64,000 bases of DNA from Saccharibacillus sp. CPCC 101409. Lineage in GTDB: Bacteria > Bacillota > Bacilli > Paenibacillales > Paenibacillaceae. The translations under genes and the position numbers were made by a program. The DNA is taken from assembly GCF_030518235.1 (NCBI RefSeq), contig NZ_JAULSA010000015.1, positions 1-64,000 on the forward strand, written 5' to 3'. Below are positions 18,243 to 27,861 of this stretch, one piece after another. Numbering within the stretch: the first letter of the stretch is position 1; each line of letters begins with the position of its first letter. Under the pieces are notes generated by a model. It worked only from the letters and a program-made list of their open reading frames with translations, made no database searches and was not told the DNA's origin.

Positions 18243-21200
18243 AGGAATGCGAAGCAGGATCTGTTTGAACGGCGAGTGGGATTTCATGCCATTGTACGAC
18301 CGCCCGCAGGAGCTGTCGCTGCCGGAGAATCCGCGATACGAAGAGCGAAAGGTGCTTGTGCCGTCGAGCTGGCGCGGTTCGTACGAGCCGGAGCCGGGAC
18401 GCATATTCGGAAAAATCCCGGAGTACGGCTTCGAACTGTTCGCCCCTTTCGGTTATCCGCCGGAGTGGGATCGCGCGGAAGCGGGCGTGCTGCGCCGGAG
18501 CTTCGCCGTGCCGGAAGAGTACGCGGGCGGGCGGATCGTGCTGCGGCTGGACGGAGTCATGCAGCAGGCGGCGGTGTATCTGGACGGCGAGCGTCTGGCG
18601 GTCTGGCGCGACGGCTATCTGCCGCTGCGGCTCGATATTACGGACCGGACGCGGCCGGGAGAAACGCATGAGCTTCAGGTGGTCTGCGCCAATTTCGACA
18701 AAACGGAGCTGCCGTCCGGCGCGCTCAAAGTCACCGGGCTGACCGGCTCGTGGTTCGGCTATCTGGCCCGCGGATTGTGGCAGGACGTCTGGCTGGAAAG
18801 TCTGCCGCCGCTGACGATCGAGCGGACTTCGATCCGTACATCCGTCAGGCGCGGCACACTGGAGGTGCAAGCGCTGGTCGGCGCGGGCGGACGCTTCGCG
18901 CCTTCGGGCGAGCTGGCGGTCAGGCTGACGGTGCGGCGCGCGGAAAAGGCGGACCGCGACGGACGGGCGAGCCGCCCGGTCGTGCTCGCGGCTTCGGCGA
19001 AGCTGGACGGGGGAGAGACGTACGCGGGCGGGGGAACGTCCGGCGGCGGGATGTCCGTCGAAGACCGCCTGTGCGAGAACACGCGGCTGCCGGCGCTGGG
19101 CAGGGCACGGTTCGAACTGGATTGGAGGGACGCCGAACTGTGGAGTCCCGATTCGCCGTCGCTGTACGCCGCGGAACTGGAGCTGCTGGAGAACGGCGCC
19201 GTCGTGGACCGGATCGAAGAAATCTTCGGCTTCCGCGAATTCCGGAGCGAAGGCCCGCTGTTTATGCTGAACGAAATTCCGCTGCGGCTGCGCGGGGACT
19301 CGTGGCACTTTCAGGGACCGACGCAGCAGACGGAAGAATATGTGCGAACCTGGTACCGCATGTGCCGGGAAGTCGGCGTCAACTGTATCCGGCTGCATGC
19401 CGAGCCTTACCCGGAGTATTTTCTGCGTATCGCGGACGAAGAAGGCATGCTGATCGTCGGCGAAACGGCGATCTACGGTTCGGGCAAATCGATGGCGGCG
19501 GATCATCCCGATTATATCCTGAACGCGCTCGATCATGTTCGGCGCCTGGTGCTGCGCGACCGCAATCATCCGTCCGTCGTGATGTGGAGCGTGGAGAACG
19601 AGATGCGCTGGGTCGACGGGCGGGACGAATTCAAGCGGCATATACCGGCTTTGACGGACGCGATGCGCTTGCTCGATCCCACGCGGCCGATCTGCGCCGA
19701 AGGCGACAACCGGCTGCTGCCGAAAGAACGGACCGAAGTGGAGAGCCGGCACTACAATATCGACGGCACGATCGGACAGTGGGACCGGAGTGTGCCGCTG
19801 ACGTTCGGCGAACACGGAAGCTGGTGGTATATCTGCCCGCAGAACGCCAGTGTGTACGCGGGGTTGAAAGCCTACCGGCATACCGACGAAAGCGTCGCGG
19901 GACTGGCGGAAAAAGAGCGGCTGTTCGCCGAATATGCGCGCAGGCAGGAGGTGTCGGGCATCTCGACGTTCAACTTCGCGCATTATTTCATGCGGGCGAT
20001 GCCCGAACGGGACATTCCGCTGGAATGGCCGGACCCCGAAGCTCCGGGCGTCAAGCCGGCGTATATTCCGGCGTATTCGCTGACCTTGAATAACGGCCTG
20101 CTGCCGCCGGAATATCCGGCTTACCGGCCGAACCCGGCGTTCAAGGTTATGAAAGAAGCGTTTCGACCGGCGGCGCTGATCGCTTCCGAATACGACCGCT
20201 GCTTTTTCGACGACGCGGCGATCGGGCGCGGCTTCGATGTGTACAACGACACCCTTGCGGCCCGGGAAGTCCGGGTCGAGTTCCGCGTGTCGCAGGGAGG
20301 CCGCGAGCTGCGGCGGCAGACGCTGCAATTCCGGCAGCAGCCGGCGGAGCGGCGCCGGGTGGAGTTTGTCTGGACGCCGGATCGGATCGGGCGTCCGGCA
20401 GGGGCCGGATGGGCCGGATGGGCCGGAACCGCTGCGGCGCCGGCAAGCGGAAGCGGCGAAGAAAGCCGACCGGAAAGCGGAGAAGCGGCCGGAAAGGAGC
20501 AAGTATCCGAATCGGGAGTTCGATCGGGCGGCGCGTCCGTACGGGGCGTGAAGCGCAGCGGAATCCAAGCAGAGGCTGCTGCTTCAAGGGTTGATATTCC
20601 GCCGGCTTCAAGCAGCGGCTTCGCCGATGAAGAAACGGCGGAACTGACCGCCGTGCTGCTGCACGGCGGCGAGGTCGTGCACGAGGTGAAGAAGACGTAC
20701 CGCGTGTTCTCCGCTTCTTTGAGGCGGCGGCCGGTCGAAGCGCGCGGAGCATGCTTCTATATCGGCGGGGACCGCGATTACGGCATAATCGGCGGACTGC
20801 TGCCGGACTGCCGCCGCGTAGAGGCGGGCGGGCTGGAGCGCCTGCCCGCGGGGTCGCTGCTGATCGTCGGCAGCCGTATCCAGGCCGAAGGCGGCGGGAT
20901 CGAACGCGCGGCGCGGGAATTTGCCGCGCGGGGAGGCCGCCTGCTCGTGCTGGAGCAGGAAAGCTTTGCCATCGGGCGGCTGACGCTCAGCCGGAGGGAC
21001 TTTATCCGCGCCCATGCCGGAAGCTATGCGCATCCGGTGCTCGCCGGCTTCGGCGACGACGACCTGATGTTCTGGGACGCGGAGCTGCGCGAAGACGGGC
21101 CGGCGCCGATCTGCGCCGCCGCTTTCGAGAAGCCGCGGACGGGGGACTTCCGTCTGCTGCTGGAATGCAGCGCCGGCGACTTCGGCGACGGCGGGGATCT

Positions 21201-23052
21201 GTGGACGCCGCTGCTGGAGTATCGCGGCGGCCGGGGCTATCTGCTCGCGAACCAGCTCGATCTCATGAGCCGGTTCGAGCGCGTTCCGCAGGCGTGCCTG
21301 CTGCTGCGCCGCTTGCTGGAGCACGCAGCGGGGGCGGGCGAAGCCGCCGGCGAAGAAGCGGCGTCCGCTCCGGGCAGCGGACGTGCGGTTGACCGCTTTG
21401 CGGATGAAGCGCAGCGGCCCGAAGATTCGCGCGCATCTTCGGCCGAAGCGGCAAACGAAGCCGCGATCGCCTCCGAATCGGGTGGGGCCGATTCGAATAC
21501 GGCCGGGTTCGGCGGCGCTTCCTCCGCCGCGGCCCGGGCCGGCCGCGCGGCTTCGCACGCCGCGCCGGCCTACGCCCTGACCGCGCCGGGCAGCGCGGCC
21601 GAACGCCTGCTCTCGGCGCTGCGCCTGCCGCATACGCCGCTGCGCGGCGCCGCCGACCTGCAAGCGCTGCTGCGCGCGCAGGCCGCCGGCGAACAGCCGG
21701 TTCCGGCCGCCGCGCCCGGCGCGGAACAACCCGAGCTTTCGGCCTCGGACGCCGAAGCGCCCGGCACAGCCGGCGGCGCGGATACAGCCGCGCCTTCCGG
21801 CGCTGCGCTCCCGAGCATGGCCGCCGCGCCGGGCCTGCTCGTGCTGGACCCCGCCCGGCTGCGCGAGCCGGGCGCGGCCGAGGCCGCCCGCGCCTTCGCC
21901 GAAGCCGGCGGCGCGGTGCTGGTTTTGCCGTGCGGCGAAGCGCACGCCGGGGCGCTGGCGCGATTGCTGGACCGCCCCGTGCGGGTGGCGGCCCACGAGG
22001 CTTACCAGCTTGAAGCGGACGATGCCCGTCCGCTCGCCTGCGGCCTGAGTCCGGCCGACCTGTTCGGCCTGGACAAAGTGCATCATTCTCCGCGCGACGT
22101 GGAGAATCTGCCGTTGGGCCTGCACCGCATCGAAGCCGACGGCGTCCGGCCCGTCTGCGTCAGCGTCGAGGGCACGGCGTGGAAAGACTACTTCGTGCAC
22201 AAATATACGGCCGAGCACAGCCGCCTGGCGCTGGTCGAGCTGAACCGCGACCGCGCGAGGGAGCCGGGCGCTTTCCTGATCGAAGCGGCGGCCGGCGCGG
22301 GGCGCGTCGTCTGCTCGCAGATTGCCGTCCGGCCGGAGCTGGACAAGTGCCTGCGCATTTATTCGAGACTGCTGGCCAATCTCGGCGCATCGTTCGAAGA
22401 CGACCTGTGGAGCGATGTCAAAAGCGACGCCCAGTACGCGATCGAAGCGATGATGGCGCTGCCGTGCCGGCCTTACCAGGACGAGCAGGCGATGCGCGCC
22501 TATTACACCGACCCGGAGTTCTCGCTGAACAATCTCGGCGAAGGCTTGTACGGCTGGATGAAGAAAAAAGAGCGCAGTTTCGAGGACGGAGCGATGTCGA
22601 TCCGGGACTCGGCCGGCGGCCTCTGGTTCATGAGCGCTTTTGTGCATGTGCCGGAGTTTTCGGCGGCTGCGGGTCCGCACGAAGCCTCGCCGCTCGCCGA
22701 TGCTCTGCCGGGCCGCGTCGGGGCAAACGGGGAGCTTCGCCCGGCATCCGTTTCCGCGCCGGGCGAAGCTGCCGCTCCCGCCGGGCAAACCCCGGTTCGT
22801 CCGAACACCGCTCAACTTATTCGTCCCGCCCGTCTCCGCCTGCTCGGCAATATCGCCGACCCGGAGATCTGGCTGAACGGCGAGCGGCCCGAGCACGGCG
22901 CCGCATTGAAGCCGGGCGTCAACCGGCTGATTGCCGTGCTGCGCGGAGGCGCGGAAGATATCCGCTTCGGCCTGGTATTCCTGCATCCCGACGGCACGTA
23001 TATGGACGATCTGCGCTATCGGATGACGATCGACGAAGTCGAACCGAAATAG
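18235..23052 (+). CDS. Very large GH2-family glycoside hydrolase (beta-galactosidase-like)
   Basis: 1605 residues, far longer than the usual 600-1100 for GH2. The start is ATG 18235, overlapping the previous gene; ATG 18247 is an alternative. Residues 1-200 form the GH2 sugar-binding jelly roll, 200-340 the Ig-like domain, and 340-650 the TIM barrel. The acid/base is Glu456 in SVENEM, and Glu526 in TFGEHGSW is the likely nucleophile. Beyond about 800 there is a glutamine-amidotransferase-like region (YIGGDRDYGIIGGLLP, then LLIVGSR), a long Ala/Glu-rich low-complexity stretch (about 1030-1210), another alpha/beta region, and a C-terminal beta domain ending with a LNGERPEHGAALKPGVNRL carbohydrate-binding-like segment. 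There is no signal peptide, so it acts in the cytoplasm on imported oligosaccharides. Specificity (galactoside, glucuronide or other) is open. Confidence 0.88.
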   Translation: MSKGMRSRICLNGEWDFMPLYDRPQELSLPENPRYEERKVLVPSSWRGSYEPEPGRIFGKIPEYGFELFAPFGYPPEWDRAEAGVLRRSFAVPEEYAGGRIVLRLDGVMQQAAVYLDGERLAVWRDGYLPLRLDITDRTRPGETHELQVVCANFDKTELPSGALKVTGLTGSWFGYLARGLWQDVWLESLPPLTIERTSIRTSVRRGTLEVQALVGAGGRFAPSGELAVRLTVRRAEKADRDGRASRPVVLAASAKLDGGETYAGGGTSGGGMSVEDRLCENTRLPALGRARFELDWRDAELWSPDSPSLYAAELELLENGAVVDRIEEIFGFREFRSEGPLFMLNEIPLRLRGDSWHFQGPTQQTEEYVRTWYRMCREVGVNCIRLHAEPYPEYFLRIADEEGMLIVGETAIYGSGKSMAADHPDYILNALDHVRRLVLRDRNHPSVVMWSVENEMRWVDGRDEFKRHIPALTDAMRLLDPTRPICAEGDNRLLPKERTEVESRHYNIDGTIGQWDRSVPLTFGEHGSWWYICPQNASVYAGLKAYRHTDESVAGLAEKERLFAEYARRQEVSGISTFNFAHYFMRAMPERDIPLEWPDPEAPGVKPAYIPAYSLTLNNGLLPPEYPAYRPNPAFKVMKEAFRPAALIASEYDRCFFDDAAIGRGFDVYNDTLAAREVRVEFRVSQGGRELRRQTLQFRQQPAERRRVEFVWTPDRIGRPAGAGWAGWAGTAAAPASGSGEESRPESGEAAGKEQVSESGVRSGGASVRGVKRSGIQAEAAASRVDIPPASSSGFADEETAELTAVLLHGGEVVHEVKKTYRVFSASLRRRPVEARGACFYIGGDRDYGIIGGLLPDCRRVEAGGLERLPAGSLLIVGSRIQAEGGGIERAAREFAARGGRLLVLEQESFAIGRLTLSRRDFIRAHAGSYAHPVLAGFGDDDLMFWDAELREDGPAPICAAAFEKPRTGDFRLLLECSAGDFGDGGDLWTPLLEYRGGRGYLLANQLDLMSRFERVPQACLLLRRLLEHAAGAGEAAGEEAASAPGSGRAVDRFADEAQRPEDSRASSAEAANEAAIASESGGADSNTAGFGGASSAAARAGRAASHAAPAYALTAPGSAAERLLSALRLPHTPLRGAADLQALLRAQAAGEQPVPAAAPGAEQPELSASDAEAPGTAGGADTAAPSGAALPSMAAAPGLLVLDPARLREPGAAEAARAFAEAGGAVLVLPCGEAHAGALARLLDRPVRVAAHEAYQLEADDARPLACGLSPADLFGLDKVHHSPRDVENLPLGLHRIEADGVRPVCVSVEGTAWKDYFVHKYTAEHSRLALVELNRDRAREPGAFLIEAAAGAGRVVCSQIAVRPELDKCLRIYSRLLANLGASFEDDLWSDVKSDAQYAIEAMMALPCRPYQDEQAMRAYYTDPEFSLNNLGEGLYGWMKKKERSFEDGAMSIRDSAGGLWFMSAFVHVPEFSAAAGPHEASPLADALPGRVGANGELRPASVSAPGEAAAPAGQTPVRPNTAQLIRPARLRLLGNIADPEIWLNGERPEHGAALKPGVNRLIAVLRGGAEDIRFGLVFLHPDGTYMDDLRYRMTIDEVEPK

Positions 23053-23182
23053 CAGCCGTTTTTTCGGCCGCGCGTTCTCTTCTGCTCAAGTCTTCACAGC
23101 CAGCTTCTTGTCTCAACCCATTCATACAAGCTGCATTGCCGAAAAAGCAGCGTACAGGCAAAGATCGGCTTTTTCCCGCAGC

Positions 23183-23318
23183 CACGTTGACAATTAAGCA
23201 GCGTAGAAGCCGATAAACGGAAATTTCAGCTTAAATCGGCCGCTCAGATTGCTTTTTTGTCAACGCAGCCGCGCTGCGTGACGAAAATCGGCTTCTACGC
23301 TGACAAAAAGTCAACGTA
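23183..23318. repeat. Long imperfect inverted repeat between the GH2 and GH94 genes
   Basis: The left arm at 23183-23216 (containing ACGTTGAC and GCAGCGTAGAAGCCGAT) and the right arm at 23284-23318 (ATCGGCTTCTACGCTG, then GTCAACGT) are near-complementary over about 34 bases around a 67-base loop. A weaker copy of the AGCAGCGTA unit lies near 23146. The surrounding gap 23053-23377 has no gene and no T-run terminator. Confidence 0.7.
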
Positions 23319-23377
23319 ACCGATGCTGCCGCTTTGCCTCTCCAATATCCCAACTTCCGAAAAGGAGTCGATCAACC

Positions 23378-26020
23378 ATGACCGATCCCATCACCGATCC
23401 CGCAAGCAAGTCCGCTTTGTCCGGCCCGGCCGGGACATTACCGGCGGCCGGAGCGGCGCACGCTTCTTACTCTGCGCAGACCGCAGAGTCTTCCGGGCAG
23501 GCCGCGTTCGAGCACCCGGCTCAAGACGCGGCGTCCGCGTCCGCTCCGTCTGCCGCCCGGCCTTCCGAACGCGGCTCCGGCTCCGCTCCGGCGTCCGGGC
23601 CGTCTTCGCCCGAGCGCCGCGCGGACGGCGCTTACGCTTTTCTCGACGAAGCGCGCGAAGTCGAATTCTACCGCCGCGATCTGCCGACGCCGTGGATGAA
23701 CTACCTGTCCAACGGCACATTCCACACGATGCTGTCGCACGCGGGCGGCGGGGTCGCTTTTTACAAATCGCCGCAGATCTGGAGAATCACGCGCTACCGT
23801 TTCTTCCATCTGCCGACCGACCGCTCCGGGCCGTATGTGTACATTCAGGACGCCGCCCCGGACGCCGATCCGACCGACTACTGGTGCCCGACCCACGAGC
23901 CGGCGTTCAACCGTCCCGACGATTGGCGCAGCGCGCACGGCATGGGCTACACGCGCTTCGAAGCGTCCCGCGGCGGCATCCGCGCCCGGACGGTCTATTT
24001 CGTCGGTCCCGAAGAAAACTCGCTTATCTGGAACCTGACGCTGACCAACGATACCCCGGCTGTCAAAAAGCTGCATGTCTACGCCTACGCCGAATTCGGC
24101 ATGATGGAGTTTATGCGCGAGCTCCAGTGGCAGTGCTACAACAAGCACCAGGTGTCGGTGACGCATGCGGAAGGCGACGTGCTGCTGTACCGCTACGGCG
24201 TCGAGAACCGGCCCAAGCCGGACGAGACGCCGCTGGTCTACTTCGCCGCCGACGTTCCGCTGACGGGCTACGACGGCGACCGCGACGCTTTTATCGGCAG
24301 CTACCGCAGCGAGTCGAATCCGCGGGCGATCGAGCGAGGAGGCTGCACGGGTTCGACGCTGCTCGGCGGCGATCCGTGCGGCGCGCTGCAAATGACGCTG
24401 ACGCTCGCTCCCGGCGAAACGCGCGAATTGAACGTATTTCTCGGCGCCGCGCCGGACGAAGCGGAAGCGCTGCTGGCGGTGGAGCGCTCGCGGCAGGCGG
24501 GGTTCGTCAAGCGTTCTTTTGCCGGATTGAACAAGGACTGGGACGACTATCTCGGCGCATGGAACTGCAAACTGCCCGATCCCGAAGCCGAGCGCATGCT
24601 GAATATCTGGAATCCGTACCAGGCGCAGCGCAACTTCCTGTTTTCGCGCAATATTTCGTTCTATGCGACGGGCACGTTCCGGGGCGTGGGCTTCCGCGAT
24701 ACGGCGCAGGATATTCTGGCGGTGATCCCGCACGATATCGAAGCCGCGAAGGACAAGCTGCGCCTGCTGCTCGGGCAGCAGTACGGCGACGGACACGTGA
24801 ACCATTACTTTTTCCCGCACGAAGGCTGGGAGCCGGTGACGAGCGTCCATTCGGACGATCATCTGTGGACGGCGCTGGCGGTGCGCGACCTGATCGCCGA
24901 AAGCGGGGACGCGTCCTTTTTGCAGGAAAACGTTCCGTACTACGACGGCGGCGAAAGCAGCGTGTACGAACATCTGCGGCGGGCGATCGGCTTTACGGAA
25001 GATCATCTGGGCGCGAACGGCTTCCCGCTGATGCTGCGCTCCGACTGGAACGACCAGCTGTTTCGCGTGTGCCGCGAAGGGAGAGGCGAAAGTATCTGGA
25101 CGGCGATGCAGTTCGGCGCGGCGCTGCTGGGCATGATCGAACTGGCGGAAGCCGCGGGACGCGGCGAAGACGGCGAACGTTACCGCAGGTTGTACGACGA
25201 GCAGCAAGGACGGGTGAACGGCGCGGGCTGGGACGGCAGATGGTACCGGCGGGCGGTGATGGACGACGGGCGCTTCCTCGGCACGGACGAGCACGACCAG
25301 GCGAAGATCTGGCTGAACGCGCAGACGTGGGCGACGCTGTCGGGCATGGCGGAGGACGGCAAAGGGATCGCGGCGATGGACAGTGTGCGGGAGCTGCTCG
25401 ATACGGAACTGGGCATCAAAAAGCTGCATCCGTCGATTACCGATTTTCCCGATCCGGCCGATCCGCTGACCAACTATAATCCCGGCACGGGCGAGAACGG
25501 CGCGGTGTTCTGCCATGCCAATACCTGGGCGATTATCGCGGAATGTATGCTGGGTCGGGGCGATCTGGCGTACAAATACTACCGGCAGCTGATCCCGAGC
25601 GTCGCGATGGAGCGGGCCGGCATCGAGCGCTACCGCGCCGAGCCTTACGTGTACGCGTCGAATCTGTTCGGTCCGGAATCCGACAAATTCGGCCTGGCGA
25701 ACGTGTCCTGGCTGACCGGAACGGCCGCCTGGATGTACGTCGCCGCGACGCAGCATATCCTCGGGATCCAAGCGACGAGGGACGGACTGTCGATCGACCC
25801 CTGCATCCCGTCGGAGTGGGAAGGGTTCGAAGTCGTCCGCGTGTTTCGCGGCTGCCGCTACGAGATCGAGGCGGTCAATCCCGACCGGGTATGCAAAGGC
25901 GTGCGACAGATTACGGTAAACGGGGAAACGGTGCAGGGGTGCATCGTGCCGGTGTTCCCAGCGGGCGAGGCGGTGAATGTGCGAGTGACGCTGCAAGCAG
26001 GCGGGGGAAGCGGAGCGTAG
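23378..26020 (+). CDS. Glycoside hydrolase family 94 (cellobiose-phosphorylase-like)
   Basis: 880 residues from ATG 23378 with AAAAGGAG 10 bases upstream. The first 85 residues are an Ala/Ser/Pro-rich low-complexity leader not normal for GH94; homology begins near FLDEAREVEFYRRDLPTPW. A beta-sandwich domain (about 90-370) is followed by the (alpha/alpha)6 barrel containing RSDWNDQLF, whose DWND motif (from Asp556) is the GH94 catalytic acid site, and by the C-terminal jelly roll. GH94 enzymes split beta-linked disaccharides with inorganic phosphate to give a sugar 1-phosphate in the cytoplasm. The exact disaccharide cannot be read from the sequence. It is the last gene of the carbohydrate locus and ends before a strong terminator. 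Confidence 0.9.
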   Translation: MTDPITDPASKSALSGPAGTLPAAGAAHASYSAQTAESSGQAAFEHPAQDAASASAPSAARPSERGSGSAPASGPSSPERRADGAYAFLDEAREVEFYRRDLPTPWMNYLSNGTFHTMLSHAGGGVAFYKSPQIWRITRYRFFHLPTDRSGPYVYIQDAAPDADPTDYWCPTHEPAFNRPDDWRSAHGMGYTRFEASRGGIRARTVYFVGPEENSLIWNLTLTNDTPAVKKLHVYAYAEFGMMEFMRELQWQCYNKHQVSVTHAEGDVLLYRYGVENRPKPDETPLVYFAADVPLTGYDGDRDAFIGSYRSESNPRAIERGGCTGSTLLGGDPCGALQMTLTLAPGETRELNVFLGAAPDEAEALLAVERSRQAGFVKRSFAGLNKDWDDYLGAWNCKLPDPEAERMLNIWNPYQAQRNFLFSRNISFYATGTFRGVGFRDTAQDILAVIPHDIEAAKDKLRLLLGQQYGDGHVNHYFFPHEGWEPVTSVHSDDHLWTALAVRDLIAESGDASFLQENVPYYDGGESSVYEHLRRAIGFTEDHLGANGFPLMLRSDWNDQLFRVCREGRGESIWTAMQFGAALLGMIELAEAAGRGEDGERYRRLYDEQQGRVNGAGWDGRWYRRAVMDDGRFLGTDEHDQAKIWLNAQTWATLSGMAEDGKGIAAMDSVRELLDTELGIKKLHPSITDFPDPADPLTNYNPGTGENGAVFCHANTWAIIAECMLGRGDLAYKYYRQLIPSVAMERAGIERYRAEPYVYASNLFGPESDKFGLANVSWLTGTAAWMYVAATQHILGIQATRDGLSIDPCIPSEWEGFEVVRVFRGCRYEIEAVNPDRVCKGVRQITVNGETVQGCIVPVFPAGEAVNVRVTLQAGGGSGA

Positions 26021-26051
26021 AGACTTCTTTGCCTAAAAAAGTGCTCGACCC

Positions 26052-26094
26052 AAAAAGCCGCGCAGCCGGAGAGTTTCCGGTTTGCGCGGCTTTT
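26052..26094. terminator. Bidirectional terminator between GH94 and the DUF1129 gene
   Basis: AAAAGCCGCGCA pairs with TGCGCGGCTTTT, with an inner CCGGA/TCCGG pair. Runs of A on the left and T on the right let it serve both converging genes. Confidence 0.85.
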
Positions 26095-26235
26095 GGGCGT
26101 GCGGATAAAAAGTGCCGGCCAGGCAGCGAAGGGATCGCGCCGGCTTAACGCGGCCGAGCGGCAGCCGTACGCGGTCCGGCCAAGCCGGAAATCCGCTTGA
26201 CCGCCGCGTTTGCTCCGATGCTGCGGCTGTCACGC

Positions 26236-26877
26236 TCAGCGCCGGCGAAGCAGCAGCCGCTGCCCGATAAAGCCGGCCGCCGCGATCGCGAAGCTGACCC
26301 AGTACGGAATCGTAACGACCGGCGTAAAACGCAGTACGAACACGCCGACGGCTCCGACCGCAATCAGCAGGATCAGATACGTGCCGATCGAGCGGGCGTT
26401 CAGCTTCGGAGGCGCGGGCACGCCGGGCTCCGGCTCGCGCCGCACCAGGCGGGTCAGTCCTTCGACGATGACGATCGCGCCGAGCGCAATAATCAGCAGC
26501 GTGCCGATATTGATCTTTTCCGCTTCGGGCGCGATCAGCGCGGTCAGGCCGAGCAGCAGGAACGTCCAGCTCAGCGCGACCCAGGGAATCATCAGATAGT
26601 AGCGGGCGCGTCCCATCGGGCGGCCTGCCGGCAGCTCCGCGATTCCGCGCTCGGCGAAAGCGATCGGGTCTTCGCCGTACAGCTTCGAAGCGGTTTTGTT
26701 CTTGGACTGGGCTTCCAACAGCTCGCGCCCGCGCGCCAGCAGCCATTCTTCTCCGCTGTCTTCGCGCACTCCGGCGGAACGGACATGGACGATTACGTCG
26801 TCGAAATAGGCGGCGTTTTTCTTGTTCAATTGATCGCGGATCTTGTTGATCTCGCGGATATTCGTTCTGGCGCTCAA
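26236..26877 (-). CDS. DUF1129-family membrane protein
   Basis: 213 residues on the minus strand, TTG start at 26877 with AGGAGGG 9 bases upstream. The N-terminal 95 residues are soluble and helical (NIREINKIRDQLNKKN, then YFDDVIVHVR), followed by four membrane segments (from about 95, 122, 163 and 187) and a basic tail LLLRRR. This arrangement is that of DUF1129 proteins in Bacillales. No biochemical function is known for the family. It points toward the GH94 gene and shares the bidirectional terminator. Confidence 0.8.
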   Translation of the reverse strand: MSARTNIREINKIRDQLNKKNAAYFDDVIVHVRSAGVREDSGEEWLLARGRELLEAQSKNKTASKLYGEDPIAFAERGIAELPAGRPMGRARYYLMIPWVALSWTFLLLGLTALIAPEAEKINIGTLLIIALGAIVIVEGLTRLVRREPEPGVPAPPKLNARSIGTYLILLIAVGAVGVFVLRFTPVVTIPYWVSFAIAAAGFIGQRLLLRRR

Positions 26878-26950
26878 ACTGTAAATCCCTCCTGAAAATC
26901 GAAAATAAAGTTACTGGCGGCAGGCCTGCGCGCAGACCTGCCGCCGCTGT

Positions 26951-27598
26951 TCAGTCCGCCGCATGTCCGCGTTCGTCGGTGTTCCAGGACTGCGATTGAA
27001 AAGCGAGAAACAGCCCGATCCAGCGGTCTTCCTGCTTAAAATGAACAAGCACTCCGCCGTCCTGAAACGCGCCGTTGTCGCCGTGCCAGGGACCGGCATT
27101 GCCCTGGTTCATATGAATATTGTGAATGCCGCGGCCCGGTTTGAAACCGAAGAAATAATCCGGCGTTTCCGGTTCCGGTCCCCAGCAGTCGCCAAAGATA
27201 TAGAGTTCCGCTTCGGCGGCGATCGCCTCATCGACCCGGGCGACGATCTTCTCGTTCAGGTCGTTATCCGGCCCCGGCAGACTGGCGGGCAGCGGAACCA
27301 TGTCGCTTCGGCCAAACAGCGGGCGGCGCACGAAGTCCAGTCCGTGGACGGGCAGGCCGCGCTCGATCGGCGTAAAGCCGGAAGGCAGCGCCTGCAGCTT
27401 CGACGCGTCGTCCGGCTTGCACGGACCGATCCGGTACAGCAGTTCGGACGGATACGCTTTGGATTTGATATTGATCGACGTCCGGTATTGGGTTCCCCGA
27501 TCGTCCTGCAGCGCGATATGAAAATGCGGCTGGCTGCCGAAGCCGTGGATATAACGCAGCGCTCTGGCTTTCAGCACGCCGTATCGGTAACGTTCCAA
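26951..27598 (-). CDS. YukJ-family protein (DUF2278)
   Basis: 215 residues. The start is TTG 27598 with GGAGGG 7 bases upstream, giving MERYRYGVLKARALRY, which aligns with the start of YukJ; a longer frame to 27730 has no binding site. The family hallmarks are visible: HFHIALQDD, TSINIKSKAYPSELLYR, LNEKIVARVDEAIAA, GIHNIHMNQGN and the ending NGAFQDGGVLVHF. Its function is unknown; the His- and Asn-rich core suggests a metal or nucleotide site, which is inference. It lies 73 bases upstream of the DUF1129 gene on the same strand. Confidence 0.85.
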   Translation of the reverse strand: MERYRYGVLKARALRYIHGFGSQPHFHIALQDDRGTQYRTSINIKSKAYPSELLYRIGPCKPDDASKLQALPSGFTPIERGLPVHGLDFVRRPLFGRSDMVPLPASLPGPDNDLNEKIVARVDEAIAAEAELYIFGDCWGPEPETPDYFFGFKPGRGIHNIHMNQGNAGPWHGDNGAFQDGGVLVHFKQEDRWIGLFLAFQSQSWNTDERGHAAD

Positions 27599-27686
27599 AA
27601 GGCTTCCCTCCAAGCGGATTGATCGTTTCAACTCTAAGCATAGCGCAATCCCCGAAGCGGCGAAAGAGCGGGGCTGCGCGCGGCGA

Positions 27687-27716
27687 TTGACAAGAGAGGG
27701 GGCAAAACGGTAAGAT
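27687..27716 (+). promoter_or_regulatory. Candidate sigma-A promoter before the alpha/beta hydrolase gene
   Basis: TTGACA at 27687-27692, 18 bases, then TAAGAT at 27711-27716. A TATAAT follows at 27721 but is too far from this -35. The remaining leader to 27861 is very AT-rich. Confidence 0.45.
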
Positions 27717-27861
27717 AAAGTATAATTCATACTATTTAACTGGGGATTAAAAGCCCGCTTGATCTGCTTAGTTTCTTCATCTCGTTTCTATTATATTGGT
27801 ATATTCTATATTTTTATATTCCGGATTCCGAAGTTTTTAATCGACCAGGGAGGCTGCTGCC

